From Spongilla lacustris (taxonomy: Eukaryota; Porifera; Demospongiae; Spongillida; Spongillidae): a stretch of 64,000 nt of DNA. The number at the start of each line of letters is the position of its first letter. Position 1 is the first letter of the stretch. Positions 11,993 through 23,884 of the stretch are shown here, piece after piece. The position numbers and the translations under genes were made by a program. The notes under the pieces were generated by a model. It saw only the letters and a program-made list of their open reading frames with translations, did not search any database and had not been told where the DNA came from. The stretch spans positions 1,890,244 through 1,954,243 of the forward strand of contig OX442420.1 in NCBI GenBank assembly GCA_949361645.1. Direction: 5' to 3'.

Positions 11993-12406
11993 GCTGACTG
12001 TGTCCGGCAGTGTGGCCAGGATGTCACTTGTGTGTCACAGCTGTACCTAGACTGGAATGCCTTCTTGGGCCAGTGGTTTGGTCCTCTGGTTGGCCTAAGA
12101 CACTACCGCACATTTGAGTTTGATCAAGACCACCCTGGTGTCATGAGGATGGAGACCTTGCCATCGGACACAAACCCCACCGAGGTAACCATGCTGAGGA
12201 CTGGAGTGGCCATAAAGGACATACAGGAGGCTTATCAGAGCCAAGTGATGCCACCTGTTATTACCCCCAGTGGATTGTCCCTGACGCGATCACTGTACCT
12301 GTACGAGAAGGTGAGGGAATACGTTCGTGACCCCAAGAAAAGGGACAAGGTGTTGTCCAAAGCCTTCACAAAGCTCAGAGGCCAACTCTTCCTGTATATC
12401 CTAGCG
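11993..12406 (+). CDS. Unrecognised conserved-looking exon
   Basis: The frame is open from an AG near 11992 to a GTAATG donor at 12407, about 138 codons. It begins with closely spaced cysteines, then LYLDWNAFLGQWFGP, then HYRTFEFDQDHPGVMRME, and near the end VITPSGLSLTRSLYLYEKV and REYVRDPKKRDK. Composition and codon use look coding and unlike the repeats around it. There is no start codon of its own, so it would be an internal exon. A C2H2 zinc-finger exon follows 150 bp downstream. I do not recognise the family; a domesticated or transposon-borne gene is possible. Confidence 0.5.
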
Positions 12407-12559
12407 GTAATGCTTCATCCCATGCAGTAGAAGAAAATGACAAACCAAGACCTTCCTCACTTACCTACAGTCTGCAGATGACACTCACAGTGAATTGCAA
12501 GGCAATAGCTGTGTTTCTGGCAGGAGGAAATGCAGACCCAGGTCTGAACTAATCCTTGC

Positions 12560-12684
12560 CTACCAATGCACTGTACATGTATGTCACAACAAGTATGCCA
12601 GTAGCCAGGCCTTGTCCCTGCACAAAATGAACACTCACAAGCAGCCTGCTGTTCCAGGTGATGAACACGGATTCCAGTGTTGAC
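12560..12684 (+). CDS. Exon with one C2H2 zinc finger
   Basis: The frame encodes YQCTVHVCHNKYASSQALSL followed by HKMNTH. This fits the classical finger C-x4-C-x3-Y-x5-L-x2-H-x4-H (12567-12638), and the frame stops at 12684. C2H2 fingers bind DNA or sometimes RNA. Only one finger is present and no promoter is visible. It probably belongs with the exon at 11993-12406, the same strand and near neighbour, but the splice connection is not obvious. Confidence 0.5.
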
Positions 12685-12889
12685 AAAGGAAGCCAGGATC
12701 CAGCCAAGCACAAGCCGCGAGGCGTACGCTAATATCTGAAATTGACAGGCCATTTTCCAGTTCGATGTGTGGCAAGACGTACGGAACCCCAGCCGCACTG
12801 TATACTCACAACAAGACCAATAATGGTTCATGACAAATGAACCATATTGTGAGATGCATGCTTTGTATGTAGTTTAAGGTCACCTCTGC

Positions 12890-14130
12890 AGTGTACACCA
12901 TACATCTGTGTCATCAAAGGGTTACCTGTACACCATACATCTGTGTCGTTAAGGTGTTACCTCTGTACACCTTATGTACATGTATGGGTTGTTAAAGTAT
13001 CACCTGTACAGTGTACAGTGTACACCATACATCTGTGTCATTAAGGGGTTACCTCCGTATACCTTATGTATGTGTCGTTAAGGGGTCACCTCTATACACC
13101 ATATGTATGTGTTATTAAGGGGTTACCTGTACACCATACATCTGTTTCATCAAGGGGTTACCTGTACACCATACATCTGTTTCATCAAGGGGTTACCTGT
13201 ACACTATACATCTGTGTCGTTAAGGGGTTGCCTCTGTATACTTTATGTATGTGTCGTTAATGCATTTGTTGTTAAAGGGTTACCTCTATACACCTTATGT
13301 ATGTGTGATTAAGGGGTCATGTGTGTACCCTATACATCTGTGTCATCAAGGGGTTACCTGTACACCATACATCTGTGTCATTAAGGGGTTAACTCTGTAT
13401 ACCTTATGTATGTGTTGTTAAGGGGTCACCTGTACACTGTACATCTGTGTCGTTAAGGGGTTACCTCTGTAAACCTTATGTATGTGTCGTTAAGGGGTTA
13501 CCTGTACACCATACATCTGTTTCATCAAGGGGTTAACTCTGTATACCTTATGTATGTGTTGTTAAGGGGTCACCTGTACACTGTACATCTGTGTCGTTAA
13601 GGGGTTACCTCTGTAAACCTTATGTATGTGTCGTTAAGGGGTTACCTGTACACCATACATCTGTTTCATCAAGGGGTTACCTGTACACCATACATCTGTG
13701 TCGTACCGAGACTGTATACCTTATGTATGTGTTATTATGGGGTTACCTATACACCATGCATCTGTGTCGTTAAGGGGTTAACTCTGTATACCTTATGTAT
13801 GTGTTGTTAAGGTTTCACCTGTACTCCATACATCTGTGTCATCAAGGGGTTACCTGTACACCATACACCTGTGTCATTAAGGTGTTACCTCTGCACACCT
13901 TATGTATATGTATGGGTTGTTAGGGTATCACCTGTACAGTGTACAGTGTACACCATACATCTGTGTCGTTAAGGGGTTAACTCTGTATACCTTATGTATG
14001 TGTTGTTAAGGGGTCACCTGTACACCATACATCTGTGTCGTTAAGGGGTTACCTCTGTACACCTTATGTATGTGTTGTAAAGGGGTCGACCACCTGTACA
14101 ACATACATCTGTGTCATAAAGGGATTTTTA
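12890..14130. repeat. Minisatellite of alternating ~35 and ~37 bp units
   Basis: Units alternate between forms containing ACACCATACATCTGTG and ACACCTTATGTATGTG, each followed by TTAAGGGGTTACC. There are some 35 units with modest divergence. Open frames within it are by-products. Confidence 0.9.
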
Positions 14131-14199
14131 CTTTTCACGTAGTGGTGATGTAATCCATCTGATGCTGTGAAAATCTAGGTCTGGGTGTGAGACTAGTGA

Positions 14200-15935
14200 C
14201 GACGGTGGTCCCATTTACACCCTGTACTTGTGTCTGCTGTGGGATCAAATCCATGGTCCCATTTACATCCTATTTTGGGGTCAAATCTATAGTCCCATTT
14301 ACACACTGTAGGTGTATCCATTGTCGGGTCAAATGCATGATCCCATTTACACCCTGTACTTGAGTCTGTTTTAGGGTCAAATCTATGGTTCCATTTACAC
14401 CCTAAAGCTGTGTCTGTTGTGAGAACAAATCCATGCTCCCATTTACACTCTGCATGTACTTGTGCTCAAATCCATGGTCTCATTTACACTCTGTTCTTGT
14501 TTCTATTGTGGGATATTTGTGGGATCAAATTCATGGTCTGATTTACACCCTGTGCTTTTGTCTGTTGTGACGTCAAATCCATGGTCTCATTTACACCCTG
14601 TACTTGTGTCTGTTGTGGGGTCAATTCATTGGTCCCATTTACACCCTGTACTTTTGTCTGTTGTGGGGTCAATTCATTGGTCGCATTTACACCCTGTACT
14701 TGTGTCTGTTGTGGGGTCAATTCATTGGTCCCATTTACACCCTGTACTTTTGTCTGTTGTGGGGTCAATTCATTGGTCCCATTTACACCCTGTACTTTTG
14801 TCTGTTGTGGGGTCAATTCATTGGTCCCATTTACACTCTGTACTTGTGTCTGTTGTGGGGTCAATTCATTGGTCCCATTTACACCCTGTACTTTTGTCTG
14901 TTGTGGGGTCAATTCATTGGTCCCATTTACACCCTGTACTTTTGTCTGTTGTGGGGTCAAATCCATGATCTGATGTACACCCTGTACTTGTGATTAAATC
15001 CATGATCCCATTTACACCCTGTACTTTTGTCTGTTGTGGGGTCAATTCATTGGTCCCATTTACACCCTGTACTTTTGTCTGTTGTAGGGTCAAATCCATG
15101 ATCTGATGTACACCCTGTACTTGTGATCAAATCCATGATCCCATTTACACCCTGTACTTTTGTCTGTTGTGGGGTCAATTCATTGGTCCCATTTACACCC
15201 TGTACTTTTGTCTGTTGTGGGGTCAAATCCATGATCTGATGTACACCCTGTACTTGTGATCAAATCCATGATCCCATTTACACCCTGTACTTTTGTCTGT
15301 TGTGGGGTCAATTCATTGGTCCCATTTACACCCTGTACTTTTGTCTGTTGTGGGGTCAATTCATTGGTCCCATTTACACCCTGTACTTTTGTCTGTTGTG
15401 GGGTCAATTCATTGGTCCCATTTACACCCTGTACTTTTGTCTGTTGTGGGGTCAATTCATTGGTCCCATTTACACCCTGTACTTTTGTCTGTTGTGGGGT
15501 CAATTCATTGGTCCCATTTACACCCTGTACTTTTGTCTGTTGTGGGGTCAATTCATTGGTCCCATTTACACCCTGTACTTTTGTCTGTTGTGGGGTCAAA
15601 TCCATGATCTGATGTACACCCTGTACTTGTGATCAAATCCATGATCCCATTTACACCCTGTACTTTTGTCTGTTGTGGGGTCAATTCATTGGTCCCATTT
15701 ACACCCTGTACTTTTGTCTGTTGTGGGGTCAATTCATTGGTCCTATTTACACCCTGTACTTCTGTCTGTTGTGGGGTCAAATCCATGGTCCCATTTACAC
15801 CCTGTACTTGTGTCTGTTTTAGGATCAAATGCATGGTCCTATTTACACTCTGTACATGTACATGTATGTGTGTCTGTTGTGCGGTCAATGCATTGGTCCC
15901 ATTTACACCCTGTAATGGCCCAGGGTCCAATCAGG
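14200..15935. repeat. 48-bp minisatellite with 133-bp higher-order units
   Basis: The core unit is 48 bp (begins GGTCCCATTTACACCCTGTA). Because 48 is divisible by three, long frames stay open on both strands, for example NGTNELTPQQTKVQGV on the minus strand. Around 14966-15260 the array changes to a 133 bp higher-order period repeated three times, then returns to an almost uniform run at about 15290-15600. The left part (14210-14450) is inverted at 17860-18261. Confidence 0.9.
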
Positions 15936-16346
15936 TCAACTCCCTCACTGCAAGCGGACAGAACCATTAATGCAAGTTTACTTAATAGCCCCACACTACA
16001 TGTCCAGACAGTTAGCACCAGTGCATGGAGCAATTGCAGGTGGAGTTGTCAGACTGGCAGCAAGGGAGCAATCAGGTGCTAAAAAATTCTACAGGGTCAT
16101 TGGGGGTCCCCACAATAATACAGCTCTCACACTGCAATAGGAATTGGCACCCCCCACTATATTAGGGGAGCCATGAACTGGATTCACACATGCCCCATTC
16201 ACCCCCATGGCCCTATCTCCCACTATCTATCCTCCTCTACTGCAAGTTGTATCAGAGGCCCAGGCCATCCCCTACTCAATAGCACTCTCAGTCCCCACAC
16301 GACCAGCCCTCCCACCCACCCCTAAACACCCCTCCAACATATGGTG
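15936..16346 (+). repeat. C-rich degenerate repeat, inverse of the 1-4.7 kb type
   Basis: Blocks such as CCCACACTACATGTCCAG and CACACTGCAATAGG resemble the reverse complement of the first region. No gene is supported. Confidence 0.5.
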
Positions 16347-17858
16347 TAATCGTACTACCAACAGGCCGGAGAGCTGCCAGCTGCCACATTACCAGGGTTG
16401 AATGGGGTCGTCACAAAACTAGACCTCAGTACATGTATGTGGAGTGGAACCTTGAACTGGAGCCGACCCCAAATACTGAGGCCAGCCACAATGGCCCTCT
16501 ATCATAGCCCCACACAGCTCCTCACTGCAAATGCAAATGAAGCCACTACCTATGAAACATTAACCCCCACACTACAAGAGTACTTACTAGTAGGGGACCG
16601 GAACCATCGTGGAGCTACCAGCTCGCATTGGACAAATGGGGATACCACCACTGGAGCAGCCTCCAATTGTAGAGTGTACATGCCTACGTTTTTCTCTTCA
16701 CACATTTTGTGTTGTACATGTAGATCTGAACTAGGTCTACTGTAGACATGTACATGTTTTGTAGAGTAAATTTTATCTGGTGTGAAGCCATGCTGTTAGG
16801 GGTGAATATACTTACCTGCCCTATCGGTACTGATTGCGGTGGGTCTGCACCCGTGGTGATGTATATAGACAACCAAGGCTTGCAGAGGGCGTTTTGCCTA
16901 CTGGGGAACTACATACTGTAAGGCCTTACTGTACGCGAGTAGCAAAATATGTAAGTACCATTTTGAATGTCTCATAAATTGCATGCACAGTCACAGCTAC
17001 AATGTGGCACGATGAAGACATCAGATTTCATGACCACACAAGTGGAGTTAATAGACCCTACAAATTTATTGGATTCATCAACTACGTTATACCTAGCCCT
17101 AGGCTGGTGTTTCTGCCAAAATGTATGTGCGCGGGTAGTGTATAGTGGCCGTGGGGCACAGGTGAAACTGGGTTACACTGGTAATGTCTGGTGACATCTC
17201 TGACAGTGCTGTGTGGTCATGAATTCTGACGTCTTCACCGTGACACATTGTAGCTGTGACTGTGCTTGCAATATATGTGACATTCAAAATGGCACTTATA
17301 TGTTTTGCTGCTACATGTAGGCAAAACGCCCTCTGCAAGCCTTTGGTTGTCTATATACACCAACCACGGGTGCAGACCCACCACAATCAGTACCGATAGG
17401 GCAGGTAACTATATTCACCACTAACAGCATGGCTTCACACCAGAATGCACAAAACATGTACATGTACATGTCTACAGTAGTTCAGATCTACATGTACAGC
17501 ACAAAATGTGTGAAGAGAATAACGTATACGCATGTACACTCTACAAATGGAGGCTGCTCCAGTGGTGGCATCCCCATTTGTCCAATGCAAGCTGGTAGCT
17601 CCACGATGGTTCCCCTACCAGTAAGTCCTCTTGTAGTGTGGGGGTTAATGGTTTCATAGGTACATGTAGTGGCTTCACGTGCATTTGCAGTGAGGAGCTG
17701 TGTAGGGCTAGGATAGAAGGCCATTGTGGCTGGCCTCAGTATTTGAGGTCGGCTCCAGTTCAAGGTTCCACTCCACATACTGAGGTCTAGTTTTGTGACG
17801 ACCCCATTCAACCCTGGTAATGTGGCAGCTGGCAGCTCTCCGGCCTGTTGGTAGTATG
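16347..17858. repeat. Palindrome with ~700 bp arms centred near 17.11 kb
   Basis: Left arm about 16347-17050 and right arm about 17200-17858 are imperfect reverse complements. For example GTGGGTCTGCACCCG near 16840 pairs with its complement near 17370. Several substitutions and small indels show the arms are not identical. Four open frames across it are by-products. Confidence 0.85.
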
Positions 17859-18261
17859 ACCCCACAACAGACAAAAGTACAGGGTGTAAATGAGACCAAT
17901 GAATTGACCTCATAACAGACAAAAGTACAGGGTGTAAATGGAACCATGGATTTGAGTCCCTACAACAGACACAAGTACAGGGTGTAAATGGGAGCTTGGA
18001 TTTGATCTCACAACAGACACAAGTTTAGGGTGTAAATGGGACCATAGATTTGACCCTAAAACAGACTCAAGTACAGGGTGTAAATGGGATCATGGATTTG
18101 ACCCCACAACAGACACAAGTACAGGGTGTAAATGGGACCGACCCCACAATAGATACACCTACAGTGTGTAAATGGGACCATGGATTTGACCCCAAAATAC
18201 ACACATACAGGATGTAAATGGGACCATGGATTTGATCCCACAGCTGACACAAGTACAGGGT
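17859..18261. repeat. Inverted copy of the left part of the 48-bp minisatellite
   Basis: The unit order is the reverse complement of 14210-14450, including a distinctive TAGATACACCTACAGTGTG unit. The boundary with the right arm is abrupt at 18262. Confidence 0.85.
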
Positions 18262-21156
18262 ATCAATCAAGCTTGTTTATTAAACATGTATGCATATAGT
18301 TTCGACTTATGGTCTAGAATGATTAATGACATGCTCGCAAATAGGCCTACAATTGCCATCTGACGCTTAGCTTAGTTATAGCAATCAGAAAAAAGTATAT
18401 CCACTCACGGAAATTGAAATTTGTAAAACTGAATGAAAATACTGAATCCTCTAAAACACAATGGAAAAGGTCACATGCCTGAATCCGCCCCTCTAGTCAT
18501 CATCCATGTACGTGAGCCGCTGTTCTCGTTAATAACGGAGATAAGTGGATGTGCACTTATAAATTAATTTGCTGAACAGCATAAAAACCACCAGCGCGAA
18601 TATATTAGCATTTCTAGTAATTTTCTTGGCCATTTTGTGCACTCTTGTTGCTATCCAACATTCACGATCTTATACACTTATTGATATATTCTATATCCAA
18701 TTAACTTTTCCTTCAGACTTTTATTTATATGAATTAATCTAAAGTATATATCCTGGGTCGTTGATACGTACTGCAGGATCTGGATTAAATACGTAAAACT
18801 ACCGAGTCAAGGATGTAGGCAAAGTGCATGCTGATGGTACATGTACTTATTAATAACATATCAGATCTCTCTCCTAGCTACAAACGGAAGCATGCATGCA
18901 TCAGAACGACTGACGCCCGGCCGGTCCTTTGGCTTCTTTTTAATCAGCTTGGTGAGGCTGATATCCGGAATGTTAATAACTATATCCCGGCGGTTCCTAG
19001 CAACGTGCACTTATACATGTATGTGCAACATGTGTATGTGTATGGTTATATGAATGACAGAAGAACATAAGGAGCCGCTTTGTGTTTGTCTAATATATAG
19101 CTGTTCTCGTAACCAGATCCTTTATTCTCCATCTTATTCTTTGCTATACACTGCCGGGTACTTGTAACTGCATGCTGCAAGTATATTAGAATTATTAAAC
19201 TGGGATGCGTGGCAAGATACCCACAGTATTCAGTGGGAACAAGATATGAGGAAGTAACAGGAGAATAAGTTGGAGAATAATGGGAGGGGATACGACAACA
19301 ACTATATTAGTCAAACCCAAAGCAAGTTTCTATTTAAAAATATAAAATAAAATAAAATTCATTCCTGTATTTTTTTAATTTGCGTAGTAATACATTTGCA
19401 TAGGGATTTTTTTTACATCACGTTATCAGTTTATTGCAACTAGTTAAACAATTGACTAATCAACTGCATGTATGTACAGGAAATACATGTATGATTGCAT
19501 GTTAAGCAAATGACTAAAGGCCAGTGATTTTCATTGGAGGAGATACGGACACAAGATTCATTGTGAGAAATTATTCTAGTCAGTAAATTTCGACGTGGAA
19601 AACATTCCTCTTCATTCGGTACTTCATTTAGTAGTTCATTATCATCTTAACTTTGAAATGAAGGGACACATGCTTTTCTAATTCACTGTGTAGCTAAATA
19701 TAATTATAATTATAATTATAATAATTATGTAGCATATACGCTACGGTTGTTCTGATATGAAACAAAATGTAGTGAAGTACACGGCATTGTGCTGAATGGT
19801 TTCAATCGATCAGGGGCGTGTCCATGCACTGTGCATCGTGTCAATACGTTCCTATTGCAGTAGTATCATTGCCAAGCATTGGAGCATCTCTCAAACTTTG
19901 TTATAAACTGTGCCATCGGCCTAATCCAATGTAGATGCTATACAATAAACGCTATTAGCCATTACTTTAATCGTATGCATTCTAAACAATTTACTGATTG
20001 GAATTCTTTTATTTAAAAAAATTTCTTCAGCATGCATAATTTCATTTGTATTTATTTGGCTCTTAACTTGCACATAGAAAAGACCCATTTGAGCCTTAAA
20101 ACATGCTCCATCTCAACCGTATATCTGAGTAATATGTTACTGCTGTACTCCAATGATGTGTCTATTCAATTGATCATGCAACTAGATGTGTAGGAACACG
20201 ACATGAATACTGGATTGGCATCATCTTGAATGCACCATAATTATTTGTTCTGTGTATTAATAAGGGGGATAGCAGTTATAGCCATCATTTGTGTCAGAAG
20301 CCGCATGAATAAAGCCAAACATCTAAAAGGAAGCCATAGCTCAAACACATGCACGTAAACATTAATTGAAATTATTCCTAGTAAACCGCGGTAGGCTTAC
20401 TAGCAATGCGTATTGATTTCAAGTGTACGCTGTGATGTTGCCTAGCAATACCATGCTTATATGGAGGAAGCCGCATACATTTACGGTTGTGGTCATGATT
20501 TGTACGCCAGCAAAGTACATGTATGTAAATGTATGGCGCCGCTTGGAGTACATTGCACCCATTGTGCGTAGAGCAATTGAAATGGAAGAGTTTATACAAT
20601 TTAATATTGCTTATAGAACACGGCTCCTTAATTTTCCTAGACATATTACATGCGCTTTTGTTTAAGAAAATGAAATACCAATGCATGAAAGATCTAGTTT
20701 TATCAATCAGATATATGTACTATGAGAAGAAATGCCTGAATTGTATGTATACATGATGAGTACAAGTGCACTTTACTTTGTTGTTAAACCAACGTACGAC
20801 TCGGAAATACCCAGATATTACTATTATTCCATTTTGGTTTATGCACTACATTTAACATTGAGATAAATTTTTATCTCATGTCATCATTCGTACTTAGAAT
20901 TTGTAATTCATAATTTAATCACTTTAATTACACAAAAACTAAACAAATCGACACGATTAGGATTTCAAGCCGCTAACTGCACTGACCGGGCATCGTCTAA
21001 TTCATGCAAAGGAAATTTAGCAGGTAGTTTCCTATGCAACCCTACACCAATCTTCCTTCCTGATTTACCTCCGCATAATACATCCCAGGGCCTTATGAGT
21101 CCTCCTGATGCACTTAAATGCAATCGGCGGTGATGCCCCTTATAATAAATATAGTG

Positions 21157-21163
21157 TATATAA
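21157..21163 (+). promoter_or_regulatory. TATA box of secreted-protein gene copy B
   Basis: TATATAA lies 67 bp before the ATG, which would place the transcription start roughly 35-40 bp before the start codon. Confidence 0.5.
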
Positions 21164-21229
21164 CGTTTGATGTTCACTACTTTGGTCCATATCAGTCGTG
21201 TAGCTGCATTTCAAAGGCAACATTGTACC

Positions 21230-21610
21230 ATGTCTAACCTTCTAAGTCTCCTTGTGCTGACCATCATAGGAGGTATTATATGTCACCCTATTCAAAGACG
21301 ACAGGCTGATTCAACATGCCACGACACCATCACATCAGTATGCAGAGTACTATGGTATATGAACGACACGATAAAGCACTGTCCTAATGGAAGCGCATGC
21401 AACTCGACAGCCATGGGAAATATCCTTTCCGCGATAAGTAATGATTTTTCTGCATGGGTAAGTGTGCAATGATCGGAAATTGATTCTTGATGATTGATAC
21501 ATGTACGTGTATTTTTTATGCAGGCGTGTACACATTGCAACAAATCAAGTAGTTCAGTGGAGCAAATCTGTAACGTCACGTACGACCAACTGACAAATTT
21601 ATATAATTAG
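21230..21610 (+). CDS. Small secreted cysteine-rich protein, two exons (copy B)
   Basis: Exon 1 is 21230-21457 (76 codons); exon 2 is 21524-21610 (28 codons plus TAG). The 66 bp intron has donor GTAAGTG and acceptor TTATGCAG in phase 0. The 104-residue product has an N-terminal signal peptide (MSNLLSLLVLTIIGGI), then seven cysteines in the mature part; the spacing includes a CTHC pair in exon 2. Its exon 1 protein is identical to copy A, but the C-terminus ends at NLYN instead of running on. Shorter total length and a clean stop make this the likelier functional form. It is embedded in an inverted duplication with no other convincing gene. Function and family are unknown; exon structure is inferred from splice consensus only. 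Confidence 0.65.
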
Positions 21611-22811
21611 AAACTTATTCTATTCTTCTGTTTGTACATGTAAATTGTGTTTCATTATAAAATTCCATGGACCGAGTACATTCTATATCATCCGATACAA
21701 ATTTAGCCACTGTTATGATTACACTATCACGAATCATAATTTAATTGCGGAGATCGGTTTTTATACTTTATGATCACACAACGCGACCCGCGGACTCCGA
21801 GAACAAAAGATAATAAGAAGCTGCCAAAATTGGTCCGACCCCGGACCACTTTTGGTTGCTAAAATTGTTCCGGGTTGCCAAAAGTGATCCGGGTGAATCA
21901 ACTTGCAGGAAACCGTTTTAAACGTACATTGCTGTATAGCGCGCTTTTAAAGCATCACTCACCAGTTCCCACATGCAGCAGACTCCAACTGAAACTTGCA
22001 TGCACTTCTGATAATACAGGTTCAAGCGCAACAGTATAAAGAACATCCAAAGCTACAGCGGGCCCAGATCAGCAAAAGTTGAATTAGACTCTATACAAAA
22101 GGCGGGGTCAGCTAGCTTAATTCAACCATAAATGGACACTTTATTAAATGTTCTTGATTCAACCAATCTTAGTTCTACGCCTACACAGTGTATTAGACAA
22201 ACACAAACATGGGCGCCCCCAGCATTTCTAGAAGGTTGGGGCCAGGATGAAGGTAGGAAGTATCATGGGGAAGCGCTGTAAGCACCCCCGACGTCGGGGT
22301 ATCAGTTGTTTGTATATCAGTTTAAAGATCCCGAAAACTAAGCAAACAAAACGGCGGCCATGCAGGAGACCTTTTACAGGCTAAAGCAATAACTGTATAT
22401 TGCTTGTACGTAAAGTTACAACAGTAGTTGATAGGTGGATGCTGGGAATTTTCATGCTAGCAAAAATGAATGATAACTATGATGAGATCTCCTCGGAACA
22501 GGTATTTTTCCATAACCTATGTAACGACCTGAGAGGTCATCATCACCTTAGTCAGCTGGTCAATCAACACTCCAGTGCAAGTTTAAGCCTGCCTGTTCTA
22601 GAACATTCTTAGCTATATTATATAACTATATAAGTTGTGCATGTGAGTGATGAATAGAGTTTTTCTGTATGCTGAGTTCTCTGCCTATTAAAGATTAAGT
22701 CTTGGTCTCGTTACACCAATACATGATTAATTTGTTTTATCATGGTTTGGAGTGGGAGTTAATAACGTTCACACTTTTAATATGTAACTTGTGTTTCGGC
22801 GGGCTTCTATA

Positions 22812-23559
22812 TGTTCGACGCGCCGACCTTTTCCAATCAGTCAAATGCGTATTGACAGTACATCACTGTGTATTTTGCTGGTGTTGGATGTTGGGGACAT
22901 TAATAGGGGTGTTAGGTGTAGGTGTCATTAATAGTGGTGTTGGGTGTAGAGGTCATTAGTGGTGTTGGGTGTAGGGGTCATTAGTGGTGTTGGGTGTAGG
23001 GGTCATCAATAATGCAAATAAATATACACTTGCATGGGTACGGGATAAACAATAACCGGACGGAAACAAACATCGGAGTGTCATGTGTTCATGTGGTACA
23101 TATTACATACATACATGTATGACGTGAGTTACGTAACTAAACAATACACGACGCGCGTGACGTCGATAATTCGTCCACTCAATTTTCGCTTCGATGCCAT
23201 CGCACGCATACGTATACGTAGTAATTCTGGAGCAGGGTTTAATGATTTATGATAAGGGGGCGCGCGCCATTGAGTCCCAAAGTGCCCTACCCGCCCCTGG
23301 GGATGCCTATGCAAAGCATCTTCTTTTTGTCTTCTGTTATCGGACCGGAGTCAGTGGGTCGAGTTGTGTAATCATAAATTAATCAAAACCGATCTCCGTA
23401 TAATTCGTGTTGGTGGTGTTATGTATGCGAGATATTGGACCTTAAAGTAAAACATCGTAAAGGTGCCGGCATTGCACTGAAGTAGATAAATGGTATAGAA
23501 TGTACTACGTTGGATTCTAACAATTTGAAATTAAACACATGTACAATTTTACATTTAAA
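22812..23559. other. No gene; 24-bp minisatellite at about 22890-23012
   Basis: A short tandem array with the unit GGTGTTGGGTGTAGGGGTCA sits just outside the right arm. The rest, including a GC-rich patch with GGGGGCGCGCGCCATTG near 23256, shows nothing I can name. Confidence 0.6.
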
Positions 23560-23880
23560 GTTTGATGTTCACTACTTTGGTCCATATCAGTCGTGTATAC
23601 GTAGCTGCATTTCAAAGGCAACATTGTACCATGTCTAACTTTCTAAGTCTCCTTGTGCTGACCATCATAGGAGGTATTATATGCATGTCACCCTATTCAA
23701 AGACGACAGGCTGATTCAACATGCCACGACACCATCACATCAGTATGCAGAGTACTATATGGTATATGAACGACACGATAAAGCACGCATGCAACTCGAC
23801 AGCCATGGGAAATGTCCAGTCCGCAATGAGTAATGATCTTTCTGCATGGGTAAGTGTGCGGTGATCAGAAATTGATTCAC
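23560..23880 (+). pseudogene. Secreted-protein gene, decayed copy C
   Basis: The upstream region, ATG (23631) and exon 1 to the GTAAGTG donor at 23850 are recognisable. A four-base insertion after ATATGC shifts the frame and brings a stop about 28 codons in. A deletion removes the CPNGS region, and exon 2 is missing. It is a pseudogene. Confidence 0.85.
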
Positions 23881-23884
23881 TTTA

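Larger units (their letters stand above)
18262..22811 (+). repeat. Right arm of 4.5 kb inverted repeat
   Basis: Near-identical reverse complement of 5364-9887. Small differences include a stop codon in the second exon of the embedded gene and a ~23-base difference near 20880-20910. It contains the secreted-protein gene copy B (21230-21610) and a GGGCGCCCCCAGC fragment near 22209-22320. Confidence 0.95.

Noticed and set aside
12890..14130. Telomere-like TTAAGGGG repeats
   Set aside because: The motif is part of a 35-37 bp minisatellite unit, not a short tandem TTAGGG array.
14200..15935. CRISPR-like array of regular repeats
   Set aside because: Units are head-to-tail without unique spacers, and the genome is eukaryotic.
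14462..15970. Repeat protein NGTNELTPQQTKVQGV and related frames
   Set aside because: Both strands and several frames are open because the unit is 48 bp; no start context, splice sites or flanking domain supports a gene.
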